The notes under the pieces were generated by a model that saw nothing but the letters and a program-made list of their open reading frames with translations, did no database searches and was not told the origin of the DNA. From Sphingomonas profundi (GTDB lineage: Bacteria; Pseudomonadota; Alphaproteobacteria; Sphingomonadales; Sphingomonadaceae): 64,000 nt of DNA. A program made the position numbers and the translations under genes. Shown here one piece after another: positions 54,041-64,000 of the stretch (position 1 is the first letter of the stretch; the number at the start of each line of letters is the position of its first letter). The stretch is from assembly GCF_009739515.1 (NCBI RefSeq), contig NZ_CP046535.1:1674001-1738000 (forward strand), written 5' to 3'.

Positions 54041-55207
54041 TCAGCCGGCGCGCAGGCGATCGAGGTGAGCGTGGAGCGCGGCGGTGTTCGCTTCCCAGGT
54101 GAACCCCGCCACGGCCGCCAGCACCTCGGCCACGGCCGGCGGATCGCGCAGGATGCCGTTCGCCGCCGCCGCGATCGCCGCCGGATCGAGCGGGACGAGA
54201 CGCCCCGCCGCCGGCCGGTTCACCACCTCGCGCGCGCCGCCGACGTCCGCCGTGATCACCGGCGTGCCGCAGGCCAGCGCCTCCACCCACACGTTCGCCA
54301 GCCCTTCGGAGGAGGAGGGCAACACCATGATGTCGGCGGCGGCCAGCAAAGGCGGCAAGGCGGCATGCGGCAGCGGGCCGAGCATGCGCACGCGATCGCC
54401 GAGGCCCAGCGCCGCGATTCCCGCCTCCAGCTCGGCCTTCGCCGGTCCGTCGCCCACGATCAGCAGGGTCGCGCCGGGGATGGCCGGTATTGCCTCGATC
54501 GCCAGCCGCTGGCCCTTGCGCTCGATCAGATAGCCGATGCTCACCAGCAACGGCCCGGCCACGCCGAGCGCCGCCTTTTCCGCCGCCCGGTCGCGCGGGT
54601 GGAACAGGCCGGGGTCGACGCCGGTGTGGTGCACGCGGATGCGATCCGCCGGCATGCCGAGCGCGATCATGTCCTGCCGCAGAGGTCCGCTCACCGCCAG
54701 CAGCCCGTCGGCGGCGCGGCCCGCCGCCACGATCTGCCGCCGGCAGCCCGGCCGCTCCGACCAATAGTGGATGTCGCTGCCGCGCGCCTTGATCGACACC
54801 GGCACCCGCAGCGCCCGCCCCAGCGCCACCGCCGCCGGCCCGTCCGGGTAGAAGAATTCCGCGTCGATCACGTCGAACGGGAAGTCGCGGCGGATGCGGC
54901 GCAGCAGCGGCAGCAGCGCGCGCGCCATCAGCCGGGGGGAGAGCGGACCGCCGATCGCCGGCACGATCGGGAAGCGCGGGCGATGCACCGTCAACCCCTG
55001 CCACGTCTCGCGCGGCGGCAGTGCTGCAAGTGCGGCGTAGCGCGCGTGGCGGGAGAGCGGCCATGGCGGCAGGCCCAACGGCGCGACCACCTGCAGCGTC
55101 ACGTCGGGGTGCGCCGCCAGCGCCATCGTCTGCTTGGCCACGAAGCCGCCGAAGGTGGGCCGCGCCGCATCGGGGAACAGGCTGGAAAGGGTCAGCACGC
55201 GCAGCAT
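54041..55207 (-). CDS. GT4-family glycosyltransferase
   Basis: 388 residues, GT-B fold. N-terminal LTLSSLFPDAARPTFGGFVAKQ, mid SIKARGSDIHYW, donor-site LVSIGYLIERKGQ, LLIVGDGPAKAEL and PSSSEGLANVWVEALACGTPVITADVGGARE (E-x7-E). Transfers a sugar to an unknown acceptor, perhaps in exopolysaccharide synthesis. Converges on the TRIC channel gene; 94 bases upstream of its start lies bamD, divergent. Confidence 0.9.
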   Translation of the reverse strand: MLRVLTLSSLFPDAARPTFGGFVAKQTMALAAHPDVTLQVVAPLGLPPWPLSRHARYAALAALPPRETWQGLTVHRPRFPIVPAIGGPLSPRLMARALLPLLRRIRRDFPFDVIDAEFFYPDGPAAVALGRALRVPVSIKARGSDIHYWSERPGCRRQIVAAGRAADGLLAVSGPLRQDMIALGMPADRIRVHHTGVDPGLFHPRDRAAEKAALGVAGPLLVSIGYLIERKGQRLAIEAIPAIPGATLLIVGDGPAKAELEAGIAALGLGDRVRMLGPLPHAALPPLLAAADIMVLPSSSEGLANVWVEALACGTPVITADVGGAREVVNRPAAGRLVPLDPAAIAAAANGILRDPPAVAEVLAAVAGFTWEANTAALHAHLDRLRAG

Positions 55208-55301
55208 CGCGCCAGTCTCTAGCGTGGTCGGGTTAACCGGCGGTAGTCCGCCCGCTTTGCCCCATTGGCGGCGCCCCCGCGCTCGGCTAAGGCTCCCGCT
55301 T

Positions 55302-56093
55302 ATGCGTAGCTCCCCCCGTCCGCCGATGCGCCGCTCCCGCTGGGGCGCCGTGATGATCGCCGCCGCCCTCGTCTCGCCCCTCGCCGGCTGCGCCACGGGC
55401 AAGAACAAGACGGACACCAAGTACGTCGCGCGCGATGTGGACACGCTCTACAACAGCGCGAAGGACCGGCTCGATCGCCGCCAGTACAAGATCGCCGCCC
55501 AGCTGTTCGACGAGGTGGAGCGCCAGCATCCCTATTCGGTGTGGGCGCGCCGGGCGCAGCTGATGAGCGCGTTCAGCTATTATCTGGCGCGGGACTATAC
55601 GGCCTCCATCTCCTCGGCGCAGCGTTTCCTCTCGATCCATCCGGGCAACAAGGATGCGCCCTACGCGCTCTACCTGATCGCGGTGGACTATTACGAGCAG
55701 ATCCAGGACGTCACGCGCGATCAGAAGATCACGCAGCAGGCGCTCGACTCGCTGGGCGAGCTGATCCGCCGCTACCCCGACACCGCCTATGCGGCCGACG
55801 CGCGGCTGAAGACCGATCTCGTGCGCGATCATCTGGCCGGCAAGGAGATGGAGATCGGCCGCTTCTACCAGCGCCGGGGCGAGTGGCTCGCCTCCGTGCT
55901 GCGCTTCCGCAACGTGGTGGACACCTACCAGACGACGACGCACGTGCCGGAGGCGCTGATGCGGCTGACCGAGGGCTATCTGGCGCTCGGCATCCCGGAG
56001 GAGGCGCAGAAGGCGGCGGCGGTGCTCGGCGCGAACTATCCCGGCACCAAATGGTACGAGCATGCGTACCAGCTGATGAACAAGAAGACCTGA
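55302..56093 (+). CDS. bamD: Outer-membrane protein assembly factor BamD
   Basis: 263 residues, lipoprotein with lipobox LAGC (Cys30) and five TPR-like repeats (ARDVDTLYNSAKDRLDRRQYKIAAQLFDEVERQHP, RRAQLMSAFSYYLARDYTASI). Essential part of the BAM complex that folds outer-membrane proteins. A shorter start at a Met eight codons in is possible. Upstream of recN and ligA, the classical sphingomonad order. Confidence 0.95.
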   Translation: MRSSPRPPMRRSRWGAVMIAAALVSPLAGCATGKNKTDTKYVARDVDTLYNSAKDRLDRRQYKIAAQLFDEVERQHPYSVWARRAQLMSAFSYYLARDYTASISSAQRFLSIHPGNKDAPYALYLIAVDYYEQIQDVTRDQKITQQALDSLGELIRRYPDTAYAADARLKTDLVRDHLAGKEMEIGRFYQRRGEWLASVLRFRNVVDTYQTTTHVPEALMRLTEGYLALGIPEEAQKAAAVLGANYPGTKWYEHAYQLMNKKT

Positions 56094-56227
56094 GCGACCG
56101 GCCTCGCTTCGATCAGGCTTTCAATGGCTTCCCGACCCGCCCAAGGAAGTACGCCGCGTCGCTATGACGCGTGCCCGCTCCCGAATAGCCGTTCAATCCG
56201 CCCCGCCGATGCCCTACATGGCGGGGG

Positions 56228-57889
56228 ATGCTGACCGCCCTTTCCATTCGCGACGTGGTGCTGATCGAGGCGCTGGACCTGCGCTTCGGCGCGGGTCTGG
56301 GCGCGCTGACCGGGGAGACCGGCGCGGGCAAGTCGATCCTGCTCGATGCGCTGGGCCTCGCGCTCGGCATGCGGGCGGATAGCGGACTCGTGCGGCAGGG
56401 GGCGGCGCAGGCCGTCGTCACCGCCAGCTTCGAGGTGCCGGCCGATCACCCCGCCCTCGCCGTGCTGGCCGAGAACGGGCTGGAGCAGGAGCCCGGCGAG
56501 CCGCTGCTGATCCGCCGGCTGGTGAAGGCGGACGGCGGCAGCCGCGCGACGGTGAACGACCAGCCCGCCTCCGCCGGCCTGCTGCGCGAACTCGGCGCGC
56601 ATCTGGTGGAGATACACGGCCAGCACGACGATCGCGGCCTGCTGAACGCCAGGGGCCACCGCGCGCTGCTCGATACGTTCGGGCGGATAGAGACGGGCGC
56701 CGTCGCCGCCGCCTATCGCGCATGGGCGGCCGCCGAGGCGCGCCTGCAGGCCGCCACCGCCGAGCTGGAGACGGCCGCGCGCGATCGCGAGTGGCTGGAG
56801 CATGCCGTCGCCGAACTCACCGCCCTCGCCGCCGAGGAGGGCGAGGAGGAGGCGCTGGCCGGGGAGCGGACGGGCATGCAGAAGGGCGCGCGCCTGGCCG
56901 ACGATCTGGCGACGGTGGGCGCGCATCTGGACGGTTCGGCCGGTGCCTCCGCCCAGCTGCGCCAGGCGGCGCGGCGGCTGGAGCGGATGGCCGGCGAGCA
57001 TCCGCTGCTAGGCGAGGCGATGGAGTCGCTCGATCGCGCGCTGATCGAGCTTGGCGAAGCGGAGGACAGGCTCGCCGCCGCCAACGATGCGCTGGCCTTC
57101 GATCCGGCGCGGCTGGATGCGGTGGAGACGCGGCTGTTCGATCTGCGCGCCCTCGCCCGCAAGCACCGCGTCACGGCCGACGCCCTGCCCGCGCTCGCCG
57201 CCGAGCTGGCCGGGCGGCTGGAGCGGATCGATTCGGGCGACGCCGGCCTCGCCCGTTTGGGCAAGGAGGCGGCCGCCGCGCGCGCCGCCTATGTGGACGC
57301 CGCGCAGACGGTGCGCGCCCGCCGCGAACTCGCCGCCGCCCGACTGGACAAGGCGGTGGCGGCGGAGCTGGCGCCGCTGCGGCTGGAGGCGGCGCGGTTC
57401 CGCACCGTCGTCGATCCGCTGGCGGAGGCGCAGTGGAACGCCGCCGGGCAGGATCGCGTGGAGTTCGAGATCTCGACCAACCCGGGCGCACCCTTCGCGC
57501 CGCTGGTGAAGATCGCCAGCGGCGGCGAACTCTCCCGCTTCATCCTGGCGCTGAAGGTGGCGCTGGCGGAGGAAGGCGGCGCCGCGACGATGATCTTCGA
57601 CGAAATCGATCGCGGCGTCGGCGGCGCGGTGGCGAGCGCGATCGGCGAACGGCTGGCCCGGCTGGCGGGCACGGCGCAGCTGCTGGTCGTCACGCACAGC
57701 CCGCAGGTGGCGGCGCGGGCGGGCCGCCACTGGCTGATCGCCAAGGCGCATGACGGCCTGGTCACGCGCACCGGCGTCCGCGCGCTGGACGCTGCGGAGC
57801 GGCGCGAGGAGATCGCGCGCATGCTCTCCGGCGCGGAGGTGACGGCGGAGGCGCGGGCGCAGGCGGCGCGGTTGCTGGAAGCGGCGTGA
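56228..57889 (+). CDS. recN: DNA repair protein RecN
   Basis: 553 residues, SMC-like ATPase acting in double-strand break repair. N-terminal ALTGETGAGKSILLDALGLALG (Walker A, 29-36), coiled-coil middle, and C-terminal ASGGELSRFILALKVAL (signature) with FDEIDRGVGGAVASAIGERL (Walker B). The ATG is preceded by GGGGG. A weak terminator follows. Confidence 0.96.
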   Translation: MLTALSIRDVVLIEALDLRFGAGLGALTGETGAGKSILLDALGLALGMRADSGLVRQGAAQAVVTASFEVPADHPALAVLAENGLEQEPGEPLLIRRLVKADGGSRATVNDQPASAGLLRELGAHLVEIHGQHDDRGLLNARGHRALLDTFGRIETGAVAAAYRAWAAAEARLQAATAELETAARDREWLEHAVAELTALAAEEGEEEALAGERTGMQKGARLADDLATVGAHLDGSAGASAQLRQAARRLERMAGEHPLLGEAMESLDRALIELGEAEDRLAAANDALAFDPARLDAVETRLFDLRALARKHRVTADALPALAAELAGRLERIDSGDAGLARLGKEAAAARAAYVDAAQTVRARRELAAARLDKAVAAELAPLRLEAARFRTVVDPLAEAQWNAAGQDRVEFEISTNPGAPFAPLVKIASGGELSRFILALKVALAEEGGAATMIFDEIDRGVGGAVASAIGERLARLAGTAQLLVVTHSPQVAARAGRHWLIAKAHDGLVTRTGVRALDAAERREEIARMLSGAEVTAEARAQAARLLEAA

Positions 57890-57895
57890 GCCTGC

Positions 57896-57926
57896 GCGGT
57901 TAGCCTATTGTAAACCGCCCTCTTTT
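57896..57926 (+). terminator. Weak intrinsic terminator after recN
   Basis: Stem GCGGTT (57896-57901) with AACCGC (57913-57918), 11-base loop, then CCTCTTTTA. Six bases past the recN stop. Confidence 0.45.
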
Positions 57927-57996
57927 ACATTCCTCTCAGCCTGCGTCGCCATGATGCGCCTGTGCCCGATTGGGGGCGTTTCGAGGCGGGGGCTTC

Positions 57997-58614
57997 ATGA
58001 CATTCGTGCGTCGCGTGGCGGCATGCTGCGCTTTCCTGGGCATGATCGGCGCGGTGCCGGCCAACGCCGCCTGCTGGGCGGACCGCACCCGCGAGGCGGT
58101 GAACGTGCGCGAGCTGCAGACGATGCTGATGGTCGCCTCGCTGCGCTGCCACGCCGCCGGCATCGACATACTGGCCGACTATAACGGCTTCATGCAGGCG
58201 TCGCGCGGCGCGATCGAGGCGGCCAATCTGGAGATAAAGGGGCATTTCGCGGCGGAGGGCGGTGGCCAGGCGGATTATGACCGCTTCACCACCCTGCTGG
58301 CCAACAGCTATGGCGACGACGCGACCGATCCCGCCGCCTGCGCCGAGGCGGCCGGCACCGCGCACGAGATCGCCGCCGCGCCCGATCAGCTGCACAGGCT
58401 GGCGAGCGCCCGCATCTTCCCGCGCCTGCTGCCCGGCGGCGCATGCGGCGTGCCGGCGCGCGGGGCGGAAATGGCGGTGATCGCCGCGCCCAAGGCGGTC
58501 GTCCGCTTACCCGAGGATGTCGCCGCGGCACTCGCCGTGATGGCGCGGTACGGCGGCGGCGCGCCGGCGGTATCGCCCTCGCCGCCGACCCGGCTCGCCG
58601 CCGTCGCGCCTTGA
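57997..58614 (+). CDS. Exported protein of unknown function
   Basis: 205 residues with a Sec signal (cleavage after PANA near residue 24). The mature part begins ACWADRTREAVNVRELQTMLMVASLRCH and is Cys-bearing and helical, then ends Pro-rich. I do not recognise the family. It lies in the sphingomonad block between recN and ligA. Confidence 0.75.
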   Translation: MTFVRRVAACCAFLGMIGAVPANAACWADRTREAVNVRELQTMLMVASLRCHAAGIDILADYNGFMQASRGAIEAANLEIKGHFAAEGGGQADYDRFTTLLANSYGDDATDPAACAEAAGTAHEIAAAPDQLHRLASARIFPRLLPGGACGVPARGAEMAVIAAPKAVVRLPEDVAAALAVMARYGGGAPAVSPSPPTRLAAVAP

Positions 58615-58652
58615 GCGGAAGTCCCTTTCCGTACCCCCCGGACTCGCTCTAA

Positions 58653-60785
<2,133 letters not shown>

Positions 60786-60827
60786 CTCCCCCTTGCGCTG
60801 GCCCGTCCGACCTTTCAGAACGCCGCC

Positions 60828-62711
60828 ATGCCTGCGGCACTGACCTTTCGGCGCATGCCGTTCCTGCCGCTCGCCGGCATGATCCTGGTCATGCTGAGCG
60901 TGATCGGCAGCATCATGCTGGCTCGCGCGCAGGCGAGCGCGAACGACTGGGTGCGCCACACGCTGGAGGTGGAGGTGCGGATCGGCGAGGTGCTGGAGCT
61001 TGTCCGCACCGTCGAATCCAATCATCGCGGCTTCCTGATCGCCGGCAATCGCAGCTTTACCGAGGATATGGAGACGACGATCGCCAAGCTGCGGGGCGCG
61101 GTGGCCGCCCTGCACCGGCAGACGATCGACAATCCGGCGCAGCAGCGGTCGCTCGTGCGGCTCGATGCGCTGATCGCCAGCAAGATCGCCTTCGCCCGCA
61201 CCGGCGCCGAACTCGTCCTGCGCGATCGCCGCGGCGATGCGATCCGGCTCGTTGATCTCGGCAGCGGGCAGGCGCTGATGCGATCGATCGACGCGCTGCT
61301 GCTGAAGATGAAGACGGTGGAGCAGCGGCTGCTGGAGCGGCGCATCGCCAACGTGCAACTGGCCGTGTGGTGGCTGGTCGCCGGGCAGGTCGCGGCGATC
61401 CTGCTGGTGCTGCTGGTGGCGGCGCTGATCATCCGCGAGGCGCGCATCCGCTTCGTCGCGGTCGAGGCCGCGCGCGACGAGGCGACCGCCGCCGCCGAGG
61501 CGACCACGCGCGAGATGGCCGCGCGCGAGACGGCCGAGGGGCAGCTCCGCCAGCTCCAGAAGATGGAGTCTATCGGCCAGCTGACCGGCGGCATCGCGCA
61601 CGATTTCAACAATATGCTGGCGATCGTGATCGGCAGCCTGGACATGGCGAAGCGCCGCTCCGACGATCATGAGCGCGTGGCCAAGTGCATCGACAATGCG
61701 CGCGAGGGGGCGGAGCGGGCGGCCGCCCTCACCGCCCGGCTGCTCGCTTTCTCGCGGCAGCAGCCGCTGGCGCCGGTGCCGATCGATGCGAACAAGCTCG
61801 TCTCCGGCATGTCGGATCTGCTGCGGCGGACGCTGGGGGAGCAGATCTCCGTCGAGACGGTGCTCTCCGGCGGGCTGTGGCGCACCTATGCCGATCCGTC
61901 GCAGCTGGAAAATGCGGTGCTGAACCTGGCGGTGAACGCACGCGACGCGATCGTCTCCACCGGCCAGGAAGGCGGCCGGCTGACCATCGAGACGAACAAC
62001 GCCCATCTCGACGACGATTATGCGCGCGACCGCAACGAGGTGGAGCCCGGCCAGTATGTGCTGATCTGCGTCAGCGACACCGGCGGCGGCATGACGCCGG
62101 ACATTATCGAGCGCGCCTTCGATCCCTTCTTCACCACCAAGGAGGTCGGCAAGGGCACGGGCCTGGGGCTCAGCCAGGTGTTCGGCTTCGTCAAGCAGTC
62201 CGGCGGGCACATCGCCATCTACTCGGAGCCGGGCGAGGGCACGACGGTGAAGCTCTACCTGCCGCGCTTCACCGGCCCGGTGATCGGGCCGCGCGCGGCG
62301 ACCCCGGTCGAGGCGATGCCGGAAGGCCGCGCCGACGAGATCATCCTGGTGGTGGAGGACGAGCAGCGCGTGCGCCACTTCTCCGTCGATGCCCTGCGGG
62401 AGCTCGGCTACACCGCGATGTCCGCCGCCAACGGGCAGGAGGCGCTGCGGCTGCTGGCCGAGAACCCCTCGATCCTGCTGCTGTTCACCGATGTGGTGAT
62501 GCCCGAGATGAACGGCCGAAGGCTGGCGGAGGAGGCGCGCGCGATCCGCCCCGGCCTGCCGGTGCTCTACACCACCGGCTATACGCGCAACGCCGTAGTG
62601 CATAACGGCATGCTCGATACCGGCGTCGCCTTCCTGCCGAAACCGTTCACGATCGAGCAGCTGGCCCGCAAGGTGCGCGAGGTGATCGACGGCGGCGGCG
62701 CGAATCGCTAG
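60828..62711 (+). CDS. Hybrid sensor histidine kinase with CHASE3-like domain
   Basis: 627 residues: membrane helix (13-35), periplasmic helical CHASE3-like domain (40-175), second helix (178-202), HisKA with His258 in GGIAHDFNN, HATPase (N-box LNLAVNARDAI, SDTGGGM, GTGLGLSQVFG) and a receiver (505-620) with Asp555 in FTDVVMPEMNG. No output domain, so a separate phosphotransfer protein or regulator is expected. Its TAG stop is the left edge of repeat copy 3. Confidence 0.92.
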   Translation: MPAALTFRRMPFLPLAGMILVMLSVIGSIMLARAQASANDWVRHTLEVEVRIGEVLELVRTVESNHRGFLIAGNRSFTEDMETTIAKLRGAVAALHRQTIDNPAQQRSLVRLDALIASKIAFARTGAELVLRDRRGDAIRLVDLGSGQALMRSIDALLLKMKTVEQRLLERRIANVQLAVWWLVAGQVAAILLVLLVAALIIREARIRFVAVEAARDEATAAAEATTREMAARETAEGQLRQLQKMESIGQLTGGIAHDFNNMLAIVIGSLDMAKRRSDDHERVAKCIDNAREGAERAAALTARLLAFSRQQPLAPVPIDANKLVSGMSDLLRRTLGEQISVETVLSGGLWRTYADPSQLENAVLNLAVNARDAIVSTGQEGGRLTIETNNAHLDDDYARDRNEVEPGQYVLICVSDTGGGMTPDIIERAFDPFFTTKEVGKGTGLGLSQVFGFVKQSGGHIAIYSEPGEGTTVKLYLPRFTGPVIGPRAATPVEAMPEGRADEIILVVEDEQRVRHFSVDALRELGYTAMSAANGQEALRLLAENPSILLLFTDVVMPEMNGRRLAEEARAIRPGLPVLYTTGYTRNAVVHNGMLDTGVAFLPKPFTIEQLARKVREVIDGGGANR

Positions 62712-62896
62712 GCCGGATCGACGTTCAGTTTTCTTGCATCTCCGCTCATCCTGAGGAGGGGCTGAGCGGAGGCGAAGACCCGTCTCGAAGGATCCTTCGA
62801 GACGCCATTTCGACAGGCTCAATGGCTCCTCAGGATGAGCGGCTTGGTCATATCCGAGTAGGGATCAGCTTGATCCGCTCGACGTCGATCCGGCCT
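62710..62896 (+). repeat. Dispersed palindromic element, copy 3
   Basis: Core 62742-62842 (101 bp), the same orientation as copy 1, with the inner 22-bp palindrome. The outermost arms AGGCCGGATCGACGT (62710-62724) and ACGTCGATCCGGCCT (62882-62896) are exact reverse complements, giving a 187-bp unit with 15-bp terminal inverted repeats. It starts inside the TAG stop of the histidine kinase gene and ends 13 bases before the stop of the convergent DUF6065-like gene. Confidence 0.9.
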
Positions 62897-62909
62897 GTTC
62901 CGGCCGCGC

Positions 62910-63824
62910 CTATTTCTTCGGCTTCGCCGTGTCCGGCTTGAAGCGCATCTGGTTCAGGGTCATCCGCATCACCTCGTCCGGCAGCGGCCCGCGCGCCGCG
63001 CCCAGGATGGCGGCGAGGTCCGGCTCGGCCGGTTTCGGGGCCGGCGCGCCGTGCGGCACCGGACACGCCGCGGCGCCCTCCCCGCCATCGGCGCGGGTGA
63101 AGGGGTTCAGCCGCAGCTTGGCGGCGTGATCGTCCGGGCCGGGCGTGCCATCGGGCGCGATGCCGCGATAATAGAGCTTCTGCCACTGGTCGGCCGGCGC
63201 GGTCGGCTGCGTCTGGCGGACCCAGGCCTGGAAGTCGGCGCGCGATCTGCTCCAGCTGTCGAACGCCGCCTTCAGCTCGGGCGCCTCCTCCACCGGGCGG
63301 ATCACCGGCTGCACGTCCATGATCGGCTGGCGCTGCACCGGGAAGAAGAAGCAGAACGGCTCGTCCTCCTCGAAGCGGATCCAGTGGTTCTTGCGGGTGA
63401 AGCGCCAGTTCATCGTGAAGCTGTAGGGCGACCAGTCCGTCTCGATCACGCCGCCAAGCGGCGCGATCCCGTCCTTGGCGGCGTTGGGCGATCCGCCGAC
63501 CCACAGGTTCCATCCCGGCGGCGTGCGGAACAGGCCCTCGACATGGAAGGTGATCGTCGCCGATCCGAACAGCGATGTCGGCGCCTCCCGCCCCTCCATG
63601 CCGGGATCGAGCCTGATCTCCACCGCGTCCGCGCCCGATCCGCCGCGCCACCGCGCCTTGAAGCCGACCGGGCTCAGCAGCTCCCAGCCATGCGCGTTGG
63701 CGATGGCGAGCGGCAGGCAGCGATAGGCGAAGCGATCCGGGCTCTCCTCCATCCAGTCCCGCCGCGGGGTGGCGGGGCGGATGCGCGGCTTCCAGTTCGG
63801 GTAGACGTAGCAGGTGAGTTCCAT
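62910..63824 (-). CDS. DUF6065-like hypothetical protein
   Basis: 304 residues. MELTCYVYPNWKPRIRPATPRR, DWMEESPDRFAYRCLPLAIANAHGWEL, and HWIRFEEDEPFCFFFPVQRQPI match my memory of DUF6065 proteins, found in scattered proteobacteria. No signal or membrane segment; a Pro/Ala-rich region lies near the C-terminus, before a basic tail. Function unknown. The start at 63824 precedes the family N-terminus; upstream in-frame sequence is arginine-rich and unlikely to be real. Confidence 0.75.
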   Translation of the reverse strand: MELTCYVYPNWKPRIRPATPRRDWMEESPDRFAYRCLPLAIANAHGWELLSPVGFKARWRGGSGADAVEIRLDPGMEGREAPTSLFGSATITFHVEGLFRTPPGWNLWVGGSPNAAKDGIAPLGGVIETDWSPYSFTMNWRFTRKNHWIRFEEDEPFCFFFPVQRQPIMDVQPVIRPVEEAPELKAAFDSWSRSRADFQAWVRQTQPTAPADQWQKLYYRGIAPDGTPGPDDHAAKLRLNPFTRADGGEGAAACPVPHGAPAPKPAEPDLAAILGAARGPLPDEVMRMTLNQMRFKPDTAKPKK

Positions 63825-64000
63825 ATCGGCCGTTCGCTCCGCTCGGGGCGCCGCCAGTGTAGAGCGGTTTCGCCGCAGGTGGAATCGCCTGGCACTGGAA
63901 AAGGCGGGCGCTGGTACGACCACGCCACGGATGGTAGGCCGGCGCCTCCACGGGACGGAGCGGACAACGCGATGCAAGGGCTGCGGCCACATGGCCGGAT

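Overview
The window is a chromosomal segment of a very high-G+C alphaproteobacterium, most likely a sphingomonad (Sphingomonas or a close relative). This is inferred from gene content and local order: yajC-secD-secF followed by a Mth938-like gene, bamD-recN-ligA with one small gene between recN and ligA, hslVU, rpoZ, glnB-glnA, a TonB-dependent receptor, a Tat-exported OpgG-type protein, and a sphingomonad-style 101-bp intergenic palindrome. I see no prophage, insertion sequence, CRISPR array or integron. It reads as ordinary chromosome with dense, mostly short transcription units.

Layout. 0-7 kb: a membrane-embedded patatin-like phospholipase, tRNA-Val(GAC) with a strong terminator, and opgG-opgH for periplasmic glucans. 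6.5-13.3 kb: glmM-thiD, a POT peptide transporter, then a nitroreductase / GntR regulator / TsaC cluster, and msrA. 13.4-19.6 kb: an ExoX-like exonuclease, a PfkB sugar/adenosine kinase, a small lipoprotein, queG, a two-gene ABC exporter and a Tat-exported msrB. 19.6-28.7 kb is a signalling block: LytS/LytTR two-component pair, a GGDEF-EAL protein, a Crp-family regulator, a second GGDEF-EAL protein with a C-terminal PilZ domain, a methyltransferase and a 36-residue Lys-rich protein. 28.8-33.5 kb: TonB receptor, a periplasmic molybdopterin lipoprotein with its cytochrome b, and maleylacetoacetate isomerase. 33.7-41.8 kb: pgm, rpoZ, a cardiolipin-synthase-like PLD protein, a 61-residue protein, a candidate sRNA, a TlpA-like thioredoxin, a glycosyltransferase, a CinA-type MoCF protein and map. 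41.9-49.7 kb: a secreted protein, glnB-glnA, a Bcr/CflA exporter, an alpha/beta hydrolase, hslVU, an outer-membrane barrel and tRNA-Pro(GGG). 49.8-64 kb: yajC-secDF-Mth938, a TRIC channel, a GT4 glycosyltransferase, bamD, recN, ligA, a hybrid histidine kinase and a DUF6065-like protein.

Functional themes. Cell envelope: OPG synthesis (opgGH), hexose-phosphate mutases (glmM, pgm), cardiolipin synthesis, Sec export, BAM assembly. Nitrogen: PII and glutamine synthetase, with a sigma-54-like element before glnB and an intrinsic-terminator-like hairpin just before glnA. Repair of oxidised methionine: cytoplasmic MsrA and exported MsrB, plus a molybdoenzyme/cytochrome b pair of unknown substrate. 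Cyclic-di-GMP: two dual-domain enzymes flanking a Crp regulator.

The most interesting structural signal is a family of three dispersed elements of about 185 bp (24.8, 53.1 and 62.7 kb). Each has a conserved 101-bp core of nested inverted repeats and sits tightly against the 3' ends of genes. In two cases the element boundary falls inside a stop codon.
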